Source: Shewanella corallii (GTDB lineage Bacteria; Pseudomonadota; Gammaproteobacteria; Enterobacterales; Shewanellaceae). Taken from it: a stretch of 64,000 nt of DNA. The notes under the pieces were generated by a model. The model saw only the letters and a list, made by a program, of their open reading frames with translations, had not been told where the DNA came from and searched no databases. Positions 1 through 7,917 of this stretch are shown piece by piece. Position 1 is the stretch's first letter, and every line of letters starts with the position of its first letter. Made by a program: the position numbers and the translations under genes. The DNA is taken from positions 22,373 to 86,372 of the forward strand of contig NZ_JAKIKT010000013.1 of NCBI RefSeq assembly GCF_023349125.1, given 5' to 3'.

Positions 1-415
1 TAGCACCGATCACCTTGCCATTTTCAACCACAAGATCATCAACTGCTTGCTGGAAGATCTTCAGGTTTGGCTGGTTCTGCAGGATCGTCAGGATCGCCTG
101 TTTATACAGAGCGCGATCTGCCTGAGCACGGGTAGCGCGCACAGCAGGACCTTTGGATGAGTTCAGAGTACGGAACTGAATGCCTGACAAGTCTGTTGCG
201 GTAGCCATAGCACCACCCAGAGCATCGATCTCTTTAACCAGATGGCCTTTGCCGATCCCACCAATAGCCGGATTACAGGACATTTGTCCCAGCGTATCTA
301 CGTTGTGAGTCAACAGCAGGGTTTTACAACCCATTCGAGCAGAGGCCAATGCGGCTTCAGTTCCGGCATGACCACCACCTACAACAATTACATCAAACCG
401 TTCATGAAAATGCAT
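1..415 (-). CDS. mnmG: tRNA uridine-5-carboxymethylaminomethyl modification enzyme MnmG, N-terminal part
   Basis: This is the first 138 codons of MnmG (GidA); the gene runs off the left edge. The reverse-complement reading starts at an ATG at 415 and opens with an FAD-binding Rossmann motif (VIVVGGGHAGTEAALA), then continues with MnmG-typical text (LSGIQFRTLNSSKGPAVRATRAQADR). With MnmE, encoded here at 17.9-19.3 kb, it modifies U34 at the wobble position of certain tRNAs in the cytoplasm. It sits beside oriC and is transcribed away from it, as in E. coli, where its transcription influences initiation. Identification is firm. Confidence 0.97.
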   Translation of the reverse strand, partial: MHFHERFDVIVVGGGHAGTEAALASARMGCKTLLLTHNVDTLGQMSCNPAIGGIGKGHLVKEIDALGGAMATATDLSGIQFRTLNSSKGPAVRATRAQADRALYKQAILTILQNQPNLKIFQQAVDDLVVENGKVIGA

Positions 416-590
416 GACACTGCCTTCGATTACATAAGAGGAAATTCACAGAGCAGAATATTTTACCACCTGGCTGAGCCAAGGTGAATGATCTATTTAG
501 ATTGAACGGATCGTCATGGATCGGCTTTATAGATCTTAAGATCTTTATATAGATCTTCTTACTATGTTTACTATTAGGATCGACAAGATC

Positions 591-599
591 TGTGCAAAA
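591..599 (-). promoter_or_regulatory. DnaA box (TTTTGCACA)
   Basis: The minus strand reads TTTTGCACA, which fits the relaxed consensus TTWTNCACA. It lies directly next to the AT-rich, GATC-rich left part of oriC, the position R1 holds in E. coli. Confidence 0.65.
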
Positions 600-694
600 C
601 GCTAAAAGTCCTTTTAAACCAATAGTTAGTGAATTTCTGATCCTGTGATCTGTGGGCGATCTAACGCAAAATAAGGTGGGGATAGATCGCGTGG

Positions 695-703
695 TTATCC
701 ACA
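695..703 (+). promoter_or_regulatory. DnaA box (TTATCCACA)
   Basis: Perfect match to the high-affinity DnaA box, in the middle of oriC. Confidence 0.85.
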
Positions 704-767
704 GGGTGGATCTTTGGTCAGTTGAGGTGTTAATTAGTTCAACGGTAGATCAGATCTAAATAATACC

Positions 768-776
768 TTATCCACA
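768..776 (+). promoter_or_regulatory. DnaA box (TTATCCACA)
   Basis: Perfect DnaA box. It faces the inverted box at 801-809, giving a convergent pair 24 bp apart at the mioC side of oriC. Confidence 0.85.
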
Positions 777-800
777 AATTTATTATTTTGGATCGTAATC

Positions 801-809
801 TGTGGATAA
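801..809 (-). promoter_or_regulatory. DnaA box (TTATCCACA, inverted)
   Basis: TGTGGATAA on the plus strand is a perfect inverted DnaA box; it is the right-hand member of the convergent pair. Confidence 0.85.
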
Positions 810-859
810 GGATGATCTATTCTGTGTGCAATAGAGGCTTTAGTCTGAATGACAGGATC

Positions 860-1300
860 TCACACCTGGTTTTGCCAATCAGATAACCAAGACAGGGCGG
901 GCTCTTCAGGGACAGGATTCTGTTGAACATCGATCTGGATCTTATTCACAATGGCTTTGGCGCCAAGCTGTTCCATCTGCTCCACCAGCTGCTCAGGGCC
1001 CTGACAAAAAGTGTCATAGCTTGAGTCGCCGATTGCACATAAAGCGTACTTCACCTCTGTCAGATCCGGTTTTTGAGATTGGATCTGTGCCAGTAAAGGT
1101 TGAATATTGTCAGGTAGATCTCCAGCCCCATGGGTTGAAGATACCAGCAGCCAAATAGCCTTTGGATCCAACTGGTCCAGATCCGGTGACAGATGAATTC
1201 TGGTTTCATGTCCTGCCTGTTCCAGCTGGGCCTCAAGTTCATCTGCAACATACTCACTACCACCCAGAGTGGTGCCAACTAAAATCTCAAACGTGCTCAT
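860..1300 (-). CDS. mioC: flavodoxin-like protein MioC
   Basis: A 146-residue flavodoxin-fold FMN protein. The start near residue 2 reads TFEILVGTTLGGSEYVADEL, the phosphate-binding loop of flavodoxins, and SSTHGAGDLPDN and IGDSSYDTFCQ form the flavin-contacting loops, all very close to E. coli MioC. The start at 1300 is preceded by AGGAAACAAA; the open frame extends to 1336 but without a ribosome site. It is transcribed into oriC as in E. coli. MioC has been linked to biotin synthase electron transfer; its in vivo role remains unclear. It also carries several GATC sites. Confidence 0.95.
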   Translation of the reverse strand: MSTFEILVGTTLGGSEYVADELEAQLEQAGHETRIHLSPDLDQLDPKAIWLLVSSTHGAGDLPDNIQPLLAQIQSQKPDLTEVKYALCAIGDSSYDTFCQGPEQLVEQMEQLGAKAIVNKIQIDVQQNPVPEEPALSWLSDWQNQV

Positions 1301-1459
1301 TTTGTTTCCTGTGTTACCTGGATTAATGGCCAACATCTTAGCCGAACTGCCCCGCCATCCATAATGGGGAATTTAGGTCGGGGTTATCCCTGAGGGCGGA
1401 TGCACCTGAGCCTGAGTCGGGGTACACTTTGGCGATATCCTGGCTGTTTATTTAAATCA

Positions 1460-3886
1460 ATGACTTCCGATTTTCATCTACCTATAGATGCCATCAAAGC
1501 TGAGTTTGAAACTCAGATAGAAGAACACCATATGGTGATTCAATCAGATACAGGTTCAGGGAAATCTACCCGATTACCTTTATGGGCGGCTGATGGTGGC
1601 AATCGTCGTGTGCTGGTGGTTGAACCCCGGCGGGTGGCCTGTGTGGCATTGGCTGACTTTCTTGGCAGTGATGAGATATGTCACCAACACGGGCTGAATG
1701 TCGGCTATGCCATCAGGTTTGAAAATCAGGTTACCCAGGACACTCAACTGGCATTTGTGACTCCCGGAATCGCGCTAAACTGGTTCGCTGAGAACGGATT
1801 GGAAGATTTTGATCTGGTGATCATTGATGAGTTTCATGAACGGCGCTGGGACACAGATCTTTTGTTGGCGCTGCTAAGGCGCCAGAGCCAGCACAGGTTA
1901 TTGCTGACATCAGCCACGATAGATGGTGAACGATTGGCGCAATACCTGGGCCACAGTACCTATTTATTGCAGACCCAGGGTAAAAGGTTCCATGTGGAAC
2001 TTCGCTATTTGGCCAACGACAGTCAGCAACTGCCTGATGCCAGAGACTTGCCACTGAGGGTGCGCAGCGCGGTAGAGTCTGTGATCCCAGACCTGGATGG
2101 GGATATTTTGGTGTTTCTGCCGGGTAAGGGGGAGATCTGCAAATGTGCGCAGCTACTCGGTGATCTGCCACTGACCTGTATGCAGCTCCATGGTGGCTCA
2201 GATATAGATACCCAGCGGCAGGTACTGGCCAGCGGCCAGGGCCCCAGAGTGATCCTGGCGACCAATGTTGCAGAAACCTCGCTGACTATTCCTGGTGTCA
2301 CTGTGGTGATCGACTCAGGTCTGGAGCGCAGAACCCACCAGCGAAATGGCAGAACAGTGCTGTCTCTGGCCCGGATTTCCCGGGACTCAGCTGATCAACG
2401 TCTGGGTCGGGCCGGTCGTGTCAGAGAGGGAATATGCATTCGGTTGTGGGGGCAACATGCGCCACTGGAAGCAAGAACGCCAGCTGAACTGCTACGGGAA
2501 GAGTTGACCGAACCTATGTTGGCCGCAGCTGCCTGCGGTAAACCGCTGCAGCAACTTGAGTTTGTTGATGAGCTGAAAGAAAAAGCGCTGGCTGAAGCGA
2601 GCAGCAGACTTGAGACAATTGCTGCCATAGATGCTGGTGGAAAGATTACCGAGCACGGCCGGGCCCTGTTTCCACTGCCTATTGATACTCAATTTGCTCA
2701 CCTTATCAGTGCTATGGAAGATGATGTCAGCAAAGGCATTATGGTGGACCTGTGCGCTGCCATGAGCCTGGGCAGAAGGTTGTGGCAGACACCGTCATCA
2801 GTGGATGGCCTCAGAGAGTTGGCAGTATGGGAACCTCTGGGGTGCGACGCTATGGCGATGATCAAATTGCTTCGCCAATCACTGCCTGAATTTCTCAATA
2901 TTGATCTTCAGTTGCGCCGGGAGATCCGTCAGCTGGCCAATCAGATCCGCACGGTTGTTAACCTGCCACCGATGGAAACAGGGATCCCTGATGAAAAAGC
3001 CAGACAGACCTGGCTCTGTCAGGTGATAAAAGCCCTGCCGGAATTGACCTATGTGCAGCGTCAAACCCGCGATAACGCCTATGGAAATGGTCGTAATGAG
3101 GTTCAGGTGAGTCGGGAAGGCCGCTTTGCGGTGCTGGATGACAACCGTAAGGTTTATCCTGAAGCCGCAGTTGTGTTGGATCAGTTCTCACTGCCAGGCA
3201 GAGGTGTCAGACAAACCCTGAATATGGGTACCTGTATGGTGCCTGTCAGCTGGAGGTTGATAGCCGGGATTGAGCTTGGCAGTGAGCGTGTGGCACAGGA
3301 GCAACCTCATCCTGATAAAGGCTGCCTGATGGAGCGTATCTATGGCGGACGGGTTATCGCCAGCTACTATGCGCGGGTATCGGGTGCTCTGGCTGTTAAA
3401 GCGGCAGCACAGGCCATTATAAAAGGAGAGGTGATGCCAGGGCTGGCGGAAAAGCTGGCAGATGATCTCCAGGCCAGCGCTATCTGGCTGGCTTTACCCA
3501 GTGCCACGAGGAGCGAACTGTTGGCGGGCATGCCTGATCAACAGGGTGATACATTGCCTGCATCTGATCTTGAAACTTACCTGGTAAACAAGCTTCAGGA
3601 TCTTGGCGTTGTCGAATTGGACGACCTTGGTTTGCTTGAATGGGAAGATCTGGAATTTGAGTGTATCCCGGACTGGTGTCGACAGAAGTTTGATGAACTG
3701 TATCCCAGAGCCCTGGTGTTGCCTGAATTGAAGCTCAGAGTTGAATATGATGTCCGGGCAAAAAAGATTGAAATGACTTATCAGGACGGCGCACGCAAGA
3801 CCGACCCCAAACGCTGGGAACTCCCCAGATGGCAGGGATGGAGGATTCAGTATCGCAAAGCCAGCCGGGTAGTTGATATTAAATAG
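1460..3886 (+). CDS. hrpB: HrpB-like ATP-dependent helicase (DEAH/DExH family)
   Basis: A superfamily 2 helicase of about 808 residues. Visible motifs: Walker A TGSGKST at 31-37, motif Ia VVEPRRVA, a DEFH box (IIDEFHERRWDTDLLL, about 121-136), motif III LTSATIDG, motif V TNVAETSLTIPGV and motif VI QRLGRAGRV. Domain order and length fit HrpB. The C-terminal 70 residues are charged and less typical. I chose ATG 1460 (MTSDFHLPID) because alignment with HrpB begins there; ATG 1400 would add 20 unlikely residues. It diverges from mioC. The substrate is unknown; HrpB-type proteins are presumed RNA helicases. Confidence 0.82.
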   Translation: MTSDFHLPIDAIKAEFETQIEEHHMVIQSDTGSGKSTRLPLWAADGGNRRVLVVEPRRVACVALADFLGSDEICHQHGLNVGYAIRFENQVTQDTQLAFVTPGIALNWFAENGLEDFDLVIIDEFHERRWDTDLLLALLRRQSQHRLLLTSATIDGERLAQYLGHSTYLLQTQGKRFHVELRYLANDSQQLPDARDLPLRVRSAVESVIPDLDGDILVFLPGKGEICKCAQLLGDLPLTCMQLHGGSDIDTQRQVLASGQGPRVILATNVAETSLTIPGVTVVIDSGLERRTHQRNGRTVLSLARISRDSADQRLGRAGRVREGICIRLWGQHAPLEARTPAELLREELTEPMLAAAACGKPLQQLEFVDELKEKALAEASSRLETIAAIDAGGKITEHGRALFPLPIDTQFAHLISAMEDDVSKGIMVDLCAAMSLGRRLWQTPSSVDGLRELAVWEPLGCDAMAMIKLLRQSLPEFLNIDLQLRREIRQLANQIRTVVNLPPMETGIPDEKARQTWLCQVIKALPELTYVQRQTRDNAYGNGRNEVQVSREGRFAVLDDNRKVYPEAAVVLDQFSLPGRGVRQTLNMGTCMVPVSWRLIAGIELGSERVAQEQPHPDKGCLMERIYGGRVIASYYARVSGALAVKAAAQAIIKGEVMPGLAEKLADDLQASAIWLALPSATRSELLAGMPDQQGDTLPASDLETYLVNKLQDLGVVELDDLGLLEWEDLEFECIPDWCRQKFDELYPRALVLPELKLRVEYDVRAKKIEMTYQDGARKTDPKRWELPRWQGWRIQYRKASRVVDIK

Positions 3887-3902
3887 CGCGCCAGGGCACA
3901 AC

Positions 3903-3926
3903 AAAGCCCGGAAACGACCGGGCTTT
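3903..3926. terminator. bidirectional rho-independent terminator
   Basis: AAAGCCCGG and CCGGGCTTT form a 9-bp stem with a 6-base loop and short T runs on both sides, between the convergent helicase and transglycosylase genes. Confidence 0.85.
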
Positions 3927-3953
3927 TCTGCTTTTGCAGGAAGTTTACTGCAG

Positions 3954-5201
3954 TCAGAGTTTCATACTTTCCAGCTCTGTCAGATACTGATCGTTTAGCT
4001 TTTTGACCTTTTTCAGATACTTTTTGGTTTCATCATAGGGCAGGTTGCTGATCAGCCTGATGTAAACCTCATCACTGCTCATGCTATTGATCAGTGGGAC
4101 CGCTTTGCCAATGTTGCGACTTCTGTCGGCATTGAATGCCCGGGCAACGTTACCAGCACCTGTATTGTATGCCGCGATAGTGCAATATTTTCTGCTGACA
4201 GGATCTTCGATTTTTTTCAAATAGCGCTCAGACAGAATAGAGAGGTAGCTGGAGCCGTACAGTATGTTGGTTTCCGGCTGATAAAGCTCTGATGCTGAAG
4301 GAGCCTGCTCCTTCTTCAATATCTTGGTTGCCACATCCAGACCGGCAGAGTTGGGAACAATCTGCATCAGGCCAAATGCCGGTATATGGGATTTGGCTTT
4401 GGGATTAAAAGATGATTCGGCATGGGAGATTGCCAACAGTAATGCCAGGTCATTGTTGGATTCTTCTGCTGCCTGTTGATAGTGACCTATGAAAGGTGAG
4501 ATTTTTCGGTACAGATAATTGCCCGGTAACTTTACCTGGTAGGAACGAATATTTTTGTATCTGGGGTCTTTTCTGGCGGTTTGCAGCTGTTGATCCAATA
4601 CTTCCACCCGGGCCTGGGTTTCCTGTTTGACCTCAGCCAGACGTTGCCGTTTTTGTTCTTCACTCAATCTGGCGTTGGCATCCACGGCACTCATCATCTT
4701 CTCTGATTGTTCGCTAATCTGCTGAACCAGTTGTTGACGTGAATCTTCGATAGACTGGGGAGTAATTTCAGGTATCTGAGTGGCCAATTGTTGCTGTAGT
4801 ACATCTGACGACAGGTCTATTTGTCCCATAAGATCCGCCGCCAGTCTGTCTTCCACCAGCCTGGCGGCTGTGAGTGCGGCGCCGGAATTATCACTCAGAG
4901 TCTCAATGGTCAGGGTTTGATCTGCTTCGTTGAGGATTAAGCGGGTCTGTTGGTCATCTGTATAGATCACCTCTGCCTCCGTTGAGCTCTGCACCGGGAT
5001 GGCCCAGTTTTTCAACAGGCTGGCCCGGAACTTATCGTACTCATCGAGATAAGACTTTCTGAATTTTTGATACTCAGTTTGCCTGACATCAAGAAACTGC
5101 TGTTTTTGACTCTGGTACTGTTTTTTGAACTCTTCAAATGAGTCAGAAGCGGTTACCTGATTTGATAAAGCTGTTATCAATATAATTAAAATAATGCGCA
5201 T
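3954..5201 (-). CDS. MltC-like lytic murein transglycosylase, exported
   Basis: 415 residues. A signal peptide (about 1-18, cut near VTAS) has no lipobox cysteine, so unlike E. coli MltC this looks soluble in the periplasm. Residues 20-215 are glutamine- and charge-rich, predicted helical or coiled-coil, and include an MltC-like DUF3393 part. Residues 236-400 form an SLT domain: AISHAESSFNP carries the likely catalytic Glu262, followed by FGLMQIVPNSAG and AAYNTGAGNV. It should cleave the MurNAc-GlcNAc bond with formation of anhydroMurNAc. RBS AAGGATGAGAG precedes the start. It follows the 5211-6020 gene by 9 bp, so the two are probably co-transcribed, and both diverge from the seven-gene envelope operon. 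Confidence 0.88.
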   Translation of the reverse strand: MRIILIILITALSNQVTASDSFEEFKKQYQSQKQQFLDVRQTEYQKFRKSYLDEYDKFRASLLKNWAIPVQSSTEAEVIYTDDQQTRLILNEADQTLTIETLSDNSGAALTAARLVEDRLAADLMGQIDLSSDVLQQQLATQIPEITPQSIEDSRQQLVQQISEQSEKMMSAVDANARLSEEQKRQRLAEVKQETQARVEVLDQQLQTARKDPRYKNIRSYQVKLPGNYLYRKISPFIGHYQQAAEESNNDLALLLAISHAESSFNPKAKSHIPAFGLMQIVPNSAGLDVATKILKKEQAPSASELYQPETNILYGSSYLSILSERYLKKIEDPVSRKYCTIAAYNTGAGNVARAFNADRSRNIGKAVPLINSMSSDEVYIRLISNLPYDETKKYLKKVKKLNDQYLTELESMKL

Positions 5202-5210
5202 CTCTCATCC

Positions 5211-6020
5211 TTAAAAGTAAGCATTAAACTCATATTTGGTAAGCAGGGCATCAGCGGTGAAGTGAGGTTCAAGTTCAGATATTGAATAAAATGATGCGGT
5301 AGTTTGTGTTAGTCTGTTTATTATTGGCTCAAACTTTTCGTTATCATCTACAACTAACGCATTATCTAATTGGTTAAGTAATTCCTTGTTTGCTGCTTGT
5401 TGAGACTGATATCCCGTATAGCCTACAGACAGATATAAGTGCATACCACTGGCGCCCAGCTGCTTACTCTTCATAAAGTAAGCAATGTTATGATTATCAA
5501 AAAAGAAGTCATTTTGATGACCAATAGCCTTTTCAATCGAATCGACTTTTAGTTGAGTATTTGTAAAGGGTATTAATGGAGTAAAGTCTGAAAGATAGTC
5601 TTTATTATGTTCAAGACTATGAACGACTATACCTGATACCCGTTCCTTTTTGCTGATTATAGTGAGCAGGTACTTATTGTCTTTGTAGTATCTGTACTCT
5701 ATATCACTGTCTATGTCTGAGGTCTTGATGACCTGAGGCATGCCCACCTGCCTCTCTGCAAAAGCCAGGTAGTTACCTATGTCCAGTTTACTTAGGGTGC
5801 TTTCTTCAACCTTATGAGTGAAGTTTGCTATAACACCCTGATAAACCTCCAGGATAAGTTGCTTACTGTCAGACCAGTTACCTAGCCCTATAAGTAAAAA
5901 GACTACAAACAGTATTCCTGACATTATTTTTTTAAAGATACTGGTGTTGGCATCATTTGCTTCATCATGATTAACATCACCTGTTATCACACCAGCAAGA
6001 AACTTCTTTACCGTAGGCAT
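5211..6020 (-). CDS. hypothetical one-TM protein
   Basis: 269 residues I do not recognise with confidence. A polar N-terminus with acidic residues is followed by a single hydrophobic segment at about 31-47 (IMSGILFVVFLLIGLGNW) and a polar C-terminal domain of about 210 residues, probably periplasmic if the cytoplasmic-in rule holds. The middle part (YLAFAERQVGMPQVIKTSDIDSD) has the look of small conserved domains in bacterial membrane proteins. The DNA is clearly more AT-rich than its neighbours, and so is the 254-bp intergenic stretch above it, which hints at acquired DNA. It is probably co-transcribed with the MltC-like transglycosylase below. Confidence 0.75.
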   Translation of the reverse strand: MPTVKKFLAGVITGDVNHDEANDANTSIFKKIMSGILFVVFLLIGLGNWSDSKQLILEVYQGVIANFTHKVEESTLSKLDIGNYLAFAERQVGMPQVIKTSDIDSDIEYRYYKDNKYLLTIISKKERVSGIVVHSLEHNKDYLSDFTPLIPFTNTQLKVDSIEKAIGHQNDFFFDNHNIAYFMKSKQLGASGMHLYLSVGYTGYQSQQAANKELLNQLDNALVVDDNEKFEPIINRLTQTTASFYSISELEPHFTADALLTKYEFNAYF

Positions 6021-6274
6021 AGCTTTATCAATCCATTAATACGTTATGCTTATTTTAATTCAGGTTTATAAAATTTCGTTGTTTTAAAATCAAGAGGTAT
6101 AACCCTGAGTCAGCAATCTATAAACCATTTCATACTTTCTCTGTATATGGATGAATATATTTTTGTACTAATTTTCTTTTTCAATAGGGATATATAGGTA
6201 AAGTTATTATTCACTTAAAATGTGTTTATTAGCTATGCCTTAATTAAGTTTTGAAACTGTTAAGGAAGACTTCT

Positions 6275-7003
6275 GTGAAAAAGTATATTGCTGTCTGTAT
6301 TCTGGCTGCCACGCTTTCAAGTGGTTGTATGTCCACATCTGAAAATGCGGCAACCATGGATCGCGCTGCTGCTGCGACTGATCTGATATCCAGAATGGAT
6401 GAGGTGGGTTATGCCAAAGTCGCCCATGTCCCAGGTGTAGACCAACTGCTGCATTCGGCTTCTTCAATTCTGGAAAGACAGAGAAGTGTCATTGAAATGT
6501 ATCAGGCACAATCTACCAACCACAGAGATGTGCAGGCGTTTCTCTATGCCAATAAAGACCTTGAGCCACTGGCGCTGGAACAGGCCATTGTTGAATTCGA
6601 TGCCGGTGCTTTGAATGATGAAGAGAAAATTGGCCCCAAAATCCAGGTATATCGCGCTGCCAGTGAGCAGATATTTGAAGAAAATGTGGAATTGGCTGTT
6701 GAGCTCACCGTACAACTTGGTATATCTGCGGCCATTCTGGCTCAGAATGGCGAAGCCGTTACCGATGCTATCAGTATCAAAGCTGCAGATTACGGCGTAA
6801 ATATGCTGACATCTTCAATCTTCGGTTCCGACGATCAGGCCGATGAAGATAAAGAAACTGAGCATACTCACATGGGTTTGGCATTATTGGCAGCCAAAGA
6901 TCGGCTGGAACTGGCCTATGAAGCCAATGAATTGATCGACCTGGAATTGGACACCATCAAGGCTGTTGAAGCATTGCAATTGGAACTGGAAGCCAGAAGA
7001 TAA
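6275..7003 (+). CDS. lipoprotein, first gene of the envelope operon
   Basis: 242 residues with a signal peptide and probable lipidation at Cys18 (TLSSGC; serine rather than leucine at -3 makes the lipobox imperfect). I chose GTG 6275 because TAAGGAAG lies 6 bases upstream; an in-frame TTG at 6251 has no ribosome site. The mature part is mostly alpha-helical, acidic, with a coiled-coil-like C-terminus (LELDTIKAVEALQLELEARR). No family recognised. Its stop overlaps the next start by one base, so translation is coupled. It begins a run of seven exported proteins that ends at 13019. Confidence 0.85.
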   Translation: MKKYIAVCILAATLSSGCMSTSENAATMDRAAAATDLISRMDEVGYAKVAHVPGVDQLLHSASSILERQRSVIEMYQAQSTNHRDVQAFLYANKDLEPLALEQAIVEFDAGALNDEEKIGPKIQVYRAASEQIFEENVELAVELTVQLGISAAILAQNGEAVTDAISIKAADYGVNMLTSSIFGSDDQADEDKETEHTHMGLALLAAKDRLELAYEANELIDLELDTIKAVEALQLELEARR

Positions 7004-7917
7004 TGAAGTTTATCTGGTTGCTGGCATTACTGCTGATAAGTGGTAAAGCCTTCGCCTGGCCAGACTGGGTGTTGCAGCCTGCACAAAATGAGCAACAGCT
7101 TGTTGGTGTGGGTATAGGGCAAACCCGGGTTGAAGCCAAAGAGCTGGCAATGGCGGAGATAGTCACTCAACTCAGTGTCAGGGTAGAGACAGAGCAAAGT
7201 CAGTTACTGGCCAAATCCGGAGATCAAAGCCGGCAGGAGTTCCGTCAGCAAACCCGCCTTAGCTCCCTGCCTTTCGAACTCTTTGGTGTACAGGAGATCA
7301 ATTCGGCTCAACAGGAGCAGCAAGTTGCTGTGATGTTGGCTGTCGACAAATCGGCAATGGCGATAACCCTGGCCGATCAGGTAGAGGCCTTGTTGGACAG
7401 TTACTCCCAAATGTCAGGCGATCCTGTCAAAGGCTTTGTTGCAGCAGTTAAGCAGATGGGGTTGATTCCCCTTGGCCGAAATTATCTGGCAGCCATGCGT
7501 GGCTTGGGTTATCCCAATGAGGCGCAGGAACTGAGGCATAAAGCGCTCAGTGAGGAGATTCTGGCAGCCAAATCCCGGGTTAGTGTCGAAGTCATTGGCT
7601 CAAAGCAGCATCAGCAAATTTACTCCTATCTTGCGACCGGTTTTACAGCCTCGGCCAATGCCGAAACCAGGCTTTGGTTGAGGCCTGAGCTCAAATGGCG
7701 AACCGCCAAACAGGCCGGGCGAGTTGTCGCCAGAGCTGATTTACAGCTCAGTTATCAATATCCCCAATCTCCTTTTACCGTTGTTCACCGTCAGAGCCTC
7801 AGTGCCGATGGTGTGGCATTCAGTCAGGCTCAGGCAAAAGAGCAAGCTCTGAATGCCATCATAGAGCAACTGAAGCAACCTCCCTCTGAGTGGAACACAG
7901 GAAGTGACACACTATGA
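7003..7917 (+). CDS. exported LPP20-like protein
   Basis: 304 residues with a signal peptide cut near KAFA|WP. The mature N-terminus has the layout of LPP20/FlgP proteins: PDWVLQP, then LVGVGIGQTRVEAKELAMAEIVTQL, in which a glycine strand leads into an alanine-rich helix that processes ordered repeats, and a later AVMLAVDKS strand. The second half (about 190-290) is a separate beta-rich region (TRLWLRPELKWR, ADLQLSYQYPQ). Unlike the last gene of the operon it has no lipobox. It overlaps its neighbours by 1 and 4 bases. Family assignment is by pattern; the function is unknown. Confidence 0.82.
   Translation: MKFIWLLALLLISGKAFAWPDWVLQPAQNEQQLVGVGIGQTRVEAKELAMAEIVTQLSVRVETEQSQLLAKSGDQSRQEFRQQTRLSSLPFELFGVQEINSAQQEQQVAVMLAVDKSAMAITLADQVEALLDSYSQMSGDPVKGFVAAVKQMGLIPLGRNYLAAMRGLGYPNEAQELRHKALSEEILAAKSRVSVEVIGSKQHQQIYSYLATGFTASANAETRLWLRPELKWRTAKQAGRVVARADLQLSYQYPQSPFTVVHRQSLSADGVAFSQAQAKEQALNAIIEQLKQPPSEWNTGSDTL

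Larger units (their letters stand above)
480..850. other. oriC: chromosomal replication origin oriC
   Basis: The region between mnmG and mioC has no credible gene and shows the hallmarks of an enterobacterial-type origin. It has about 17 GATC (Dam/SeqA) sites in some 350 bp, where chance predicts one or two. An AT-rich GATC-studded stretch at about 515-585 is a likely unwinding element. Four DnaA-box matches are at 591-599, 695-703, 768-776 and 801-809. Gene order mnmG-oriC-mioC and the inward direction of mioC match E. coli. IHF and Fis sites are expected but I could not place them by eye. Confidence 0.93.

Noticed and set aside
1385..1395. Possible DnaA box near mioC (GGTTATCCCTG)
   Set aside because: It has GTTATCCC followed by TGA, so it lacks the CACA end of the box.
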